A stretch of DNA of 22,159 nucleotides, taken from JAGNLA01 sp964639885 (lineage in GTDB: Bacteria > Caldisericota > Caldisericia > JAAYUI01). This document shows positions 15,406-22,159 of the stretch, in pieces (position 1 is the first letter of the stretch; every line of letters starts with the position of its first letter). Below the pieces are notes generated by a model, which saw nothing but the letters and a program-made list of their open reading frames with translations, ran no database searches and was not told the DNA's origin. The position numbers were made by a program, and so were the translations under genes. The stretch covers positions 1-22,159 of the forward strand of contig CAZXEH010000029.1 of the NCBI GenBank assembly GCA_964639885.1, written 5' to 3'.

Positions 15406-15559
15406 GGGGTTAATTGAGCCTGCTGGGACTGCGTGCCACCCCCATTCCAAAAGAGGTAGAAACACGCTTTTCCATGAACTCTGGCATTCGTTCATATTGG
15501 TCGATCCCATTTCTCATTTGATTGTTTACTGGTGTCACTACTTTCTGGTGCTCATCCCG

Positions 15560-15587
15560 TTGTCTATTCCCTGGCAAATGATATAAT
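15560..15587 (+). promoter_or_regulatory. Promoter of the membrane-protein cluster
   Basis: TTGTCT (15560-15565), a 16-nt spacer and a perfect TATAAT (15582-15587) preceded by TGA (extended -10). The predicted start site is next to the AAGGAGG ribosome-binding site at 15594-15600, so the 5' leader would be very short. Confidence 0.7.
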
Positions 15588-15604
15588 GTCTCCAAGGAGG
15601 AGCC

Positions 15605-15745
15605 ATGCATGAGCGACACAAGGGCGTAAGGGTGATTTCAAGCGGAGCCGGGCCGTCACAGATTTTTCTGTTTTTCATTTTTGTTGCTGCCATTTTTGTA
15701 GGCATCGGCTGGCTTTTGATCATGCTTGTGAGAAGCATCTCTTAA
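15605..15745 (+). CDS. Small single-pass membrane protein (46 aa)
   Basis: A 46-aa protein with a basic N-terminus (MHERHKGVRV) and one long hydrophobic helix (about 19-42, QIFLFFIFVAAIFVGIG onward), ending RSIS. AAGGAGG lies 4 nt before the ATG and a good promoter is just upstream, so the gene is credible despite its size. A second ATG 4 nt later is out of frame and stops after seven codons. The next gene follows after 26 bp, so it is likely the first cistron of the cluster. It is not recognised. A role as a small partner of the membrane-anchored proteins downstream is inferred from position only. Confidence 0.7.
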   Translation: MHERHKGVRVISSGAGPSQIFLFFIFVAAIFVGIGWLLIMLVRSIS

Positions 15746-15771
15746 AAAAAGGAAGGAGACAGGCGAAACTA

Positions 15772-16788
15772 ATGAGTGTTCTGACTGAAGGCAAAAAAGA
15801 CACCCTGCTTGCGGCAATTGTCTTTGCAGTTGCAATCATTGCCACCACAGTCACCGTCTGGGTGGCGATTTCCAAGACCGAAAAGATAGATTCATTGATT
15901 GAAGGGCAGCCCTACACTCCGATAACAGTCGTGGAGAAGAGCGCCAAAACAATTTATTCAGATAATCTTATAACAGTATCTTCAAACAACCCCATCAAAT
16001 GCGCCAAAGAAAGCAACGGCGATTACAGGCTTTCCACAAACGATGCATCGATCACTGTGACACCGGTTCCAGTCTCCCAAAACCAGGACCCGCTTTCGCT
16101 GGTGGGCAACATCGATGGGAATACGGCCACATATCGAACATACAACGGAGTATTGTACACCGGATTCCCGACAAAAGTTGCAAACGAATATGTTTACTAC
16201 GTTTTGAGGGGTCAGTGGCTTTTCAGAGTAACCTGCACAAATGTCCCTGAAGCTGAGTACGAAGCTATGCTAGGCTCAATTTCCTACAACAACTCTGGCT
16301 ACTTCAAATCCCTGGACGTTGATCTCGGAGATGACGTTGCATTCAAGACCTTCTATCCCGTGAATGGCCTGAAAACCGAGTATTTCTCAAATGCTACACC
16401 AAAAAACGGTGTGCTCGACACCGGAATGTTTACAGTCAAAATGCCTGACGGCTGGGATCTGTACAGAACCGAAGAATGCCTTGTGATCTTCAACAAAAAC
16501 ACCGCTGGTGAACAAGTGGCCATCTTCACCCTCAGGTCGGTGACCTTCACCGAGAAAAGGTTTGCAAGGTTCCTGGACAAGGTTTACGGCGGACACACCG
16601 AATTTGGAAGGGAAACACTTGGAAAGCTGGAATACGTTACAACCGACGTCCAGAACAAAAACCAGATTGATCAAGTGCTCGCTGTTCCAATCAACAGAAT
16701 CTTTGGCTTGATGATCCAGAGCCACTCAAAGACAGGAAAACTAACAGAAACCCAAAAAGAAATAATTTCATCCATCAGTTTCAAATAA
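15772..16788 (+). CDS. Membrane-anchored protein of unknown function, paralogue 1
   Basis: A 338-aa protein with one N-terminal membrane segment (about 11-33) and the rest predicted outside the membrane. The C-terminal domain (about 213-338) begins LDTGMFTVKMPDGWDLY and includes IFTLRSV, FARFLDKVYGGH, FGLMIQSHS and TQKEIISSI. The same landmarks occur in order in the next gene, so the two are tandem paralogues. A middle region (about 35-200) has no counterpart in the second gene. A PsbP/DcrB-like fold is conceivable from the short 'PDGW' domain but is a guess. GGAAGGAG lies 13 nt before the ATG, an unusually long spacing. Confidence 0.75.
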   Translation: MSVLTEGKKDTLLAAIVFAVAIIATTVTVWVAISKTEKIDSLIEGQPYTPITVVEKSAKTIYSDNLITVSSNNPIKCAKESNGDYRLSTNDASITVTPVPVSQNQDPLSLVGNIDGNTATYRTYNGVLYTGFPTKVANEYVYYVLRGQWLFRVTCTNVPEAEYEAMLGSISYNNSGYFKSLDVDLGDDVAFKTFYPVNGLKTEYFSNATPKNGVLDTGMFTVKMPDGWDLYRTEECLVIFNKNTAGEQVAIFTLRSVTFTEKRFARFLDKVYGGHTEFGRETLGKLEYVTTDVQNKNQIDQVLAVPINRIFGLMIQSHSKTGKLTETQKEIISSISFK

Positions 16789-16845
16789 GGTAGACAGGCC
16801 GGCGGCTCCTCCTTGGCGTTTGTCGGCTTCATCGAAGGGGGCAAA

Positions 16846-17658
16846 ATGGCAGGTTTTGAAAACGATAATTGGCGAAATTTTATAAGCTTGATGCTGGTTT
16901 TGATTCTGGCTGCAATCGTCGGATTTGGCACTTTCTTTGTTATCTACAGTCTTAAAGGCGGTTTTACTTTTAATGCCAATAACGACAACAGACGTGTGGC
17001 AACAAAACCGGATGACAACAGATCCGAGGAAAGTCCTGCCCTGTTCTTGCCTCCAGAAATCAAGGAAGGCAAATATAAAGTCATCTTCGAAGATGGCCAT
17101 AGTTCACAATTGACAGGTGAACTTGGAGATTACATTGAGGTCGAGTTTGATCCAGTCGAATCCACATCGTCCATTGTCGAAATCCCGCTTCCAAAAACAC
17201 CGATAAAACCAAATCCCATAGACTTCGCAGGCTTTAAAATCTCAGGCAATCGGCTTGAAACCGACATGTTCACCCTGACGGTTCCGGACGGCTGGGAAGC
17301 CTGCAACGCCGGCGACTGCATCTTCATGTACGACAACAGGCACCAGTCCGAGAGGCTGTACCTGTTCACCCTGAGGTCGATCAAGTTGACCGGTGAGGAT
17401 TTTGGAGCTTTTCTGGACAAGGTTTTCGGCAACCACGCCGGTTTAAAATCCTACACCATTAATGAAAACGAGTACGTTTATTCAGATGTTTCAAAGGGCA
17501 AAAAAACGATACAGGTGCTCCTCAAGCCGCTTGGAAGCAGTTTTGGCCTGATGATGCAGTGTCACTCCCAAACCAACCGGTTGACGAGCTGGCAAAAGGA
17601 GATCGTCGAATCGCTGAAATTGAAGCCGATCAAAGAAACGATCAATGCGACCAAGTAA
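16846..17658 (+). CDS. Membrane-anchored protein of unknown function, paralogue 2
   Basis: A 270-aa protein with an N-terminal membrane segment (about 12-35), a polar linker and a C-terminal domain (about 143-262). The domain reads LETDMFTLTVPDGWEACNAG, then LFTLRSI, FGAFLDKVFGNH, FGLMMQCHSQ and WQKEIVESLKLK, parallel to the preceding gene. Two Cys (in ACNAGDC) are in a region where paralogue 1 has one. The longest frame starts at a TTG at 16813, but the ATG at 16846 has a G-rich sequence (GAAGGGGG) 4 nt upstream and gives a normal anchor, so it is preferred. The stop overlaps the next gene's start by 14 bp, implying coupled translation. Confidence 0.75.
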   Translation: MAGFENDNWRNFISLMLVLILAAIVGFGTFFVIYSLKGGFTFNANNDNRRVATKPDDNRSEESPALFLPPEIKEGKYKVIFEDGHSSQLTGELGDYIEVEFDPVESTSSIVEIPLPKTPIKPNPIDFAGFKISGNRLETDMFTLTVPDGWEACNAGDCIFMYDNRHQSERLYLFTLRSIKLTGEDFGAFLDKVFGNHAGLKSYTINENEYVYSDVSKGKKTIQVLLKPLGSSFGLMMQCHSQTNRLTSWQKEIVESLKLKPIKETINATK

Positions 17659-18799
17659 CGGGAATCGCCGATTGAAGAAAGCACTGGTTGTCTGTCTGGG
17701 CATTGCGTTGCTTATTGTGTCGGTTGCATTCTTCGTAAACAGCTTGATCAATCCGTTCATTCGGATTTCAAATGCCACACTCAAAAACATCAGTCTGGGT
17801 GGAATAAGGGTTGACAATTCTGATCGTTGGTACAGCATTGCACCACTGATCTATCTTGATGGCTCAAAGCTGGTTATTTACAAACCCGTCTACCCATACG
17901 ATGTTCTGGGAACGATAACTTTACCTGAAAAACCCAAGTCCTTCAGGTACTTCACCTGGCAACTGGAGTATGGCGCAGCCGAATGGGAAACAGATTTTTT
18001 GTTTACAGGGAACGAGATGTTGCGTTGCCTCAGGATTGACGAAAAATCCTGGAGTGCACAGCAGAAATGGGCAACAAAGATCGAGGATGAAAATATTGTG
18101 TATGCACAAAACATACTGGCAGATTTCAAGGATCAAAATGAGATTCTGCTTCAGTCTGATGACAAAAAACACCTGAGTTTTTATGATTATTCAGGCAGAC
18201 TTCTAAAAACAAAAATTCTTGATGAACCTATCTATTTCACAGAATGTCATGGGGTTCAGGGGTCATACCTGATCGAAACTAGAAGATGGAAAAAAATTGA
18301 TCTGGGTAAACAACTTGACCCCAAGAAAGTCATTTTCTATTCATATAATGAAGTTTATGACGGAAGTTCCCTGTTAACTGTGGATTATTACAACGAGAAA
18401 TATGAAAAAATCGTGGACATTCCAGATCTCATCGCCTTTGAGATGTATCCGATTCAGCTTACCAAAAAAGACGGCACATACTTTAAGAACAGAACAACCG
18501 GAAATCTCGAAATATTAAGCACCAATCAATGTTTCATGCAGCTGGACATGTCGGTTGGCGAAAGTAGTGAAAACTGTATCAGGCTTTTTTCAAGCCAATT
18601 AGATAACAGTGTAGAGCTTATGATCTTGAAGTCTGATATTTTTGACATCCTGGACATGGATTTTGACATACCATATAGCAGAATTTTCATGTTTGAGAAT
18701 GCTCCCGGCAAATTAATCGATTGTTATGGCGGAATAAAAAAGTTGTATGTGACGACTGATCGGGGACTGTTTGAATACGACATTTCTGCTGTGTTTTAA
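17645..18799 (+). CDS. Membrane-anchored protein of unknown function, possible beta-propeller
   Basis: A 384-aa protein. The basic N-terminus MRPSNGNRRLKK precedes a membrane anchor (about 13-31), and the remainder is predicted outside the membrane. It is rich in short strands of the type LIYLDGSKLVIYKP, HLSFYDYSGRLLKTKIL and KLYVTTDRGLFEYDISAVF, which resembles a WD40/PQQ-like beta-propeller, but no family could be named. The ATG lies inside the end of the previous gene (14-bp overlap), so it belongs to the same cluster. The partial gene at the right edge of the window has a similar strand pattern, though I see no clear sequence identity. Confidence 0.72.
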   Translation: MRPSNGNRRLKKALVVCLGIALLIVSVAFFVNSLINPFIRISNATLKNISLGGIRVDNSDRWYSIAPLIYLDGSKLVIYKPVYPYDVLGTITLPEKPKSFRYFTWQLEYGAAEWETDFLFTGNEMLRCLRIDEKSWSAQQKWATKIEDENIVYAQNILADFKDQNEILLQSDDKKHLSFYDYSGRLLKTKILDEPIYFTECHGVQGSYLIETRRWKKIDLGKQLDPKKVIFYSYNEVYDGSSLLTVDYYNEKYEKIVDIPDLIAFEMYPIQLTKKDGTYFKNRTTGNLEILSTNQCFMQLDMSVGESSENCIRLFSSQLDNSVELMILKSDIFDILDMDFDIPYSRIFMFENAPGKLIDCYGGIKKLYVTTDRGLFEYDISAVF

Positions 18800-18843
18800 T
18801 ACTCCCCTTGATTTATGCCTTATCACAAACACAATCAGGAACT

Positions 18844-20072
18844 GTGAAAAACGAGACAAACAGGTTCTTCTTCCTCGACCAGCTCAGGGTTATCCTGGTT
18901 TCAATCGTCATCTTCCTGAACATGAGCGGAACGTTTGGCCAGGCAACACCCTGGTTTGTCAGGATCGGCCAGCCTGACAGGCTCACACAATTTGTCTCCG
19001 GCTGGTTTGTTGGAATCATGAGACCCTGGCTTCTGGGAGTGTTTTTTCTTGTCACCGGTGCACTTGCTGCCAAAATCCATGAGGCCAAGCCAAAACAATT
19101 CACCATCGACAGGCTCACAAGGCTTGGCATTCCCTCGCTTTTCTATATCATCCTCATCAATCCTGCGCTTGTTTACCTTGGCAAAGCGGGGAAGGTGTCT
19201 TTCTCTCAGTTTGTTTCGGACTGGGCGGCATTCAAAGTCATCGGCACTGGCCCGCTCTGGTTTGCCATAATTCTTCTTGTGGTTTCACTTTCGTTTGGGT
19301 TTTTCAGGAAATTCGGCGACATCAAGCCGATCAGGTTCCCTTCAGTTCCGGGTTTGTTGGTGTTTGGTCTGCTCCTTTCGGCGACAACCTTTGTTGTCAG
19401 GCTTTGGGCTCCTGTTGGCGTTTACGTTTGGGGGTTCCACCTCGCTTTCCTGCCACAGTTTTTTGCAATGACCGTCATCGGCCTGATCGCCTACAAGTCG
19501 GGCTGGCTTGAAAAAACAACGACGGGGCAGTNNNNNNNNNNNNNNNNNNNNNNNNNNNNNNNNNNNNNNNNNNNNNNNNNNNNNNNNNNNNNNNNNNNNN
19601 NNNNNNNNNNNNNNNNNNNNNNNNNNNNNNNATCGGCCTGATCGCCTACAAGTCGGGCTGGCTTGAAAAAACAACGACGGGGCAGTTTTGGGTTTCGCTT
19701 GCCCTGTCGGTGGTTTGCATTGCTATCTGGCCACTCATCAGCGCACCGGCTTTTGATGGCGGATTCACAATCCAGTCGGTCACCCGAACGATTTGGGAAT
19801 CAGTGTTGCTTATCTGCGCATCGTTTGTCTGTGTCCACGGCGCAAGGCTCTGGTTGAACAGGCAGACAAAACTCTGGTGTTTCCTAACAGAAAACGGCTA
19901 CGGCGTCTACGTCCTCCACGCAATTGTGCTGGTTGCGGTCGCCCTCACGCTTGGCAGCATCGGTCTCCATCCGCTTGTCATGTGGCTTTCACTGTCTGCG
20001 CTTTGCGTTCCTCTGACCTTCGCCACCGCCTGGGCTTTCCGAATGATTCCGGGGATGAGAAAGGTTTTGTAA
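18844..20072 (+). CDS. Acyltransferase-3 family membrane protein, split by an assembly gap
   Basis: It reads as a multi-pass acyltransferase-3 (OafA/OatA-type) protein: KNETNRFFFLDQLRVILVSI at the N-terminus, FFLVTGALAA, RLTRLGIPSLFY, GPLWFAIILLVVS and NGYGVYVLHAIVLV at the expected places. Such proteins move acyl groups onto sugars or other envelope molecules. The GTG at 18844, with AGGA upstream, is preferred over a TTG at 18808. Removing the 100 Ns and one copy of the 55-bp duplicated flank gives one uninterrupted frame of 357 aa. The literal sequence is out of frame. The family's R-x10-H motif is R15-x10-N26: codon 26 (18919-18921) is AAC where CAC would encode His, so activity is doubtful. 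Confidence 0.82.
19477..19686. other. Assembly gap with duplicated 55-bp flanks
   Basis: Bases 19532-19631 are exactly 100 Ns. The 55 bases before them (19477-19531) are repeated exactly after them (19632-19686). Collapsing the duplication restores the acyltransferase frame. This is the signature of two contigs sharing a k-mer-length overlap that were scaffolded and not merged, not a biological repeat. Confidence 0.93.
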
Positions 20073-20152
20073 ACCCCTCTCCCAAATCTTAACAACTCCT
20101 GTTATCATTGGTTGTAAGATTTCTTTTTCAAAATGTTCTGGAGGTAAAGATA

Positions 20153-21568
20153 ATGCAGGAGTTGCATGAAGAGTGCGGAGTGTTCGCAATTGCCGGCCAC
20201 CCAAACGCCGCATACCTCAACTATGTCGGGTTGCTTGCCCTTCAGCACAGGGGTCAGGAAGCTGCAGGCATGGTCACTTTCCAGCCTCCAAACATCTTCA
20301 CGCTCCACAAGGACATGGGCGAAGTGGTCAAGATTTTTTCCAAAGGCAAGCTTGCCGAGATGGAAAGCAGATACTCGCTTGGCCATGTAAGATACTCAAC
20401 AAAAGGCGTTAACACCAAAGAAAATGCCCAGCCACACTACGCAGTTGACAACTTCTGGGTGGCTTCAAACGGCGACGTTGTAAACTATTCCTCACAAAGA
20501 CAGTTCCTTCAGGGCAAGGGTTTCACTTTCTACTCCACAAACGATGCAGAACTGATTGCCAAGTCAATCTATTACAACTGGCAGCATGAGGGCGATCTCG
20601 TCAAAGGCATCCTCAAATACATGAATTTTGTCCGCGGCACCTACTCAGCCTGCTGCATGACCAACGGGCGTATGTACGGTTTCCGTGACCCGGCCGGCAT
20701 CAGACCACTCACACTGGGCGTCAAGGACGGAGCTGGCATACTTTCATCAGAATCGTGCGCAATCGATGCAATCGGCGGAAAAATCCTCAGAGAGCTGAAC
20801 CCGGGTGAAATCGTCAATCTCGAAACCCTTGAAACAGTCGGCCAGTTTGACCACGCGCTGAAAGAAAGCAAAACCTGCATTTTTGAGTTTATTTACTTTG
20901 CCAGACCTGATTCTGTCATGAAAAACCGCCTGCTCTGGGAGGCCAGGGCTGCAATGGGCGCAGAGCTTGCAAAGGAAGACCCTGAAAAGGACTCAGACAT
21001 CGTCATTCCAGTCCCTGAAACCGGCAATCCTGCAGCATTCGGGTTCTCAAAGGAACGCGGAATCCCGCTGGTTCCGGCCATCATAAAAAATCACTACGTT
21101 GGAAGAACATTCATTCAGCCCGAACAAACCCAGCGTGAAGAAGCTGTCAGGATAAAGCTCAATGTCATGAGCGCGCTGGTCAAAGGAAAAAACGTGAAAG
21201 TCATCGAGGATTCGATTGTTCGAGGAACAACCACAAAAATCCTTGTTAAAAAACTCAAGGAAGCTGGGGCAGCAAAGGTTTCGCTGGCCATTTCAAGCCC
21301 ACCTGTTGCCTACCCATGCTTTTACGGCATCGATACAGGCGTCAAAAAAGACCTGATCGCTTCAGACCACAGCATCGACGAGATCAGAAAAGTCATCGGC
21401 GCCGACCACCTGCAATACCTCAGCCTCGAAGGACTGCTTCGGGCTTGCGGCGGAACTTACTCCCAATACTGCACCGCCTGCCTCACCGGAGATTATCCCA
21501 TCGACATCATGGATGGCGATTCACTTCCCGGCAAGGACGAGTGGGAACTGGGCAGACAGGGTAGATAA
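20153..21568 (+). CDS. purF: Amidophosphoribosyltransferase
   Basis: A 471-aa enzyme of the first committed step of purine synthesis: PRPP plus glutamine gives 5-phosphoribosylamine. The N-terminal glutaminase (Ntn) domain has a 7-residue propeptide MQELHEE before Cys8 (CGVFAIAG), which becomes the N-terminal nucleophile after cleavage. GHVRYST and SNGDVVNY follow. The phosphoribosyltransferase domain has the PRPP loop VIEDSIVRGTT (350-360). Cys242, Cys389, Cys440 and Cys443 (YCTAC) match the four Fe-S cluster ligands of the Bacillus-type enzyme. GGAGG lies 8 nt before the ATG. It follows the acyltransferase by 80 bp with no terminator between, and no other purine gene is in view. Confidence 0.97.
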   Translation: MQELHEECGVFAIAGHPNAAYLNYVGLLALQHRGQEAAGMVTFQPPNIFTLHKDMGEVVKIFSKGKLAEMESRYSLGHVRYSTKGVNTKENAQPHYAVDNFWVASNGDVVNYSSQRQFLQGKGFTFYSTNDAELIAKSIYYNWQHEGDLVKGILKYMNFVRGTYSACCMTNGRMYGFRDPAGIRPLTLGVKDGAGILSSESCAIDAIGGKILRELNPGEIVNLETLETVGQFDHALKESKTCIFEFIYFARPDSVMKNRLLWEARAAMGAELAKEDPEKDSDIVIPVPETGNPAAFGFSKERGIPLVPAIIKNHYVGRTFIQPEQTQREEAVRIKLNVMSALVKGKNVKVIEDSIVRGTTTKILVKKLKEAGAAKVSLAISSPPVAYPCFYGIDTGVKKDLIASDHSIDEIRKVIGADHLQYLSLEGLLRACGGTYSQYCTACLTGDYPIDIMDGDSLPGKDEWELGRQGR

Positions 21569-21699
21569 ATCTTCATCCAAATGCAATCGATTATATGATC
21601 GAATTAACAGCTGAGATTTCTCAAACGGCAAGTGTCTAGGGTTTCAATCGACGTATGCTTTTCAATTTTCATATGCAATTTCCATCACCAATCACAAGT

Positions 21700-21729
21700 A
21701 AAACACCCCTTGTTTCCAAGGGGTGTTTT
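21700..21729. terminator. Bidirectional terminator between purF and the convergent gene
   Basis: A perfect 13-bp stem AAAACACCCCTTG / CAAGGGGTGTTTT with a TTTC loop. Both strands end the stem in TTTT, so it can serve purF (plus) and the gene ending at 21755 (minus). Nothing else is visible in 21569-21699. Confidence 0.88.
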
Positions 21730-21754
21730 AACAATCAAAAAACAAAAAAGGAGA

Positions 21755-22159
21755 TCATGGTCCGTAAACCCTTAATTTTGCATTATCTTCACCGATTTCA
21801 GACAAGATGAGCATAGATCCACCAGCCGAGATTCCAAAACCTGCATTTTCATTTTCATCTATTTCGATTGTGTCAATCATACTTCCATCAAGGTTTCTAA
21901 TTTGTAGAAGCTTGGGCATTTTTTTGGGTGGCTCGCTTTTCTTGTCTTTCGGCAGTTTGCTTGAGTCCAGACCCATGCAGATATAGCTTTTCGGCGTATA
22001 GAGCCAGTGCCCGCTTACCATTCGCACCTTGTTGTCTTTCCCGTCAATGGGCATGTTCAATGAAGCAATTCCCGTGTTGAGATCGAACACAGCCCCAAAT
22101 TCGTCACTGACACAATAGAGCTTGTCGCCAACGAAATTTGACTCAAAAAGACCGTATCC
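21755..22159 (-). CDS. C-terminal part of a protein of unknown function
   Basis: The frame is open from the window edge to a TGA at 21757-21755, giving about 134 visible residues. The start lies outside the window; the internal GTG at 22090 is not a likely start because the frame continues unbroken through it. The text (NFVGDKLYCVSDEFGAVFDL, then HWLYTPKSYICMGLDSS, LLQIRNLDGSMIDTIEI and GGSMLILSEIGEDNAKLRVYG) has the alternating strand and turn pattern of a beta-propeller or similar repeat protein. A Lys/Pro-rich loop (KLPKDKKSEPPKKMPK) interrupts it. No family could be named. Confidence 0.65.
   Translation of the reverse strand, partial: GYGLFESNFVGDKLYCVSDEFGAVFDLNTGIASLNMPIDGKDNKVRMVSGHWLYTPKSYICMGLDSSKLPKDKKSEPPKKMPKLLQIRNLDGSMIDTIEIDENENAGFGISAGGSMLILSEIGEDNAKLRVYGP

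Noticed and set aside
15410..15619. 69-aa minus-strand open frame
   Set aside because: It overlaps the promoter and ribosome-binding site of the membrane cluster, has no recognisable domain, and its start region is the reverse of a good Shine-Dalgarno sequence.
19477..19686. 55-bp direct repeat as the end of a mobile element
   Set aside because: The copies flank exactly 100 Ns and collapsing them restores a reading frame, so it is an assembly artefact.

Overview
The window is a bacterial chromosome segment, apparently taken from a draft or metagenomic assembly because it contains a scaffolding gap. It is gene-dense, of moderate GC, and has both Shine-Dalgarno-led genes and several genes whose predicted promoter -10 box lies only 6-8 nt before the ATG (leaderless transcripts). 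Copper-amine-oxidase-type C-terminal repeats on a giant secreted protein, a BlaI/M56 pair and an HtrA protease suggest an anaerobic, possibly thermophile-related lineage such as Firmicutes, Caldisericota or Thermotogota. The sequence does not decide the phylum.

Layout. (1) 1-1374, minus: a translationally coupled pair, a TcmP-family protein and its three-Cys DUF5131/Gp37-Gp68 partner (truncated by the window edge). (2) 1425-2468, plus: an M42-family aminopeptidase. (3) 2479-3230: three copies of a palindromic CTCCCTCATCCG repeat. Two of them bracket a DUF559 endonuclease-like gene, and one appears to supply its -35 element. (4) 3327-10157, minus: a giant secreted protein of about 2276 aa with a Gly/Ser linker, Ca-binding-like loops, Ig-like modules and a C-terminal copper-amine-oxidase-like domain. 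(5) 10306-13364, minus: an apparent operon blaI - M56 peptidase - htrA, ended by a strong terminator. It is driven by a promoter whose -35 box sits in a perfect 17-bp palindrome, the likely BlaI operator. (6) 13360-15095: a class II Fic protein with a C-terminal winged helix, bracketed by repeated motifs. (7) 15095-15405, minus: a probable decayed gene. (8) 15560-18799, plus: a promoter and a four-gene cluster of single-pass membrane-anchored proteins of unknown function, two of them tandem paralogues. (9) 18844-20072: an acyltransferase-3 family membrane protein interrupted by 100 Ns. The identical 55-bp flanks show the gap to be an assembly artefact. The expected catalytic His is Asn. (10) 20153-21568: purF of the Fe-S, self-processing type, followed by a bidirectional terminator and the 3' end of a convergent gene of unknown function.

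The most interesting points are: the BlaI-M56-HtrA module with its operator, which looks like a proteolysis-controlled envelope response that makes a protease instead of a beta-lactamase; the DUF559 gene embedded in palindromic repeats; the motif array around fic; and the TcmP-DUF5131 pair. None of these is proven by sequence alone.
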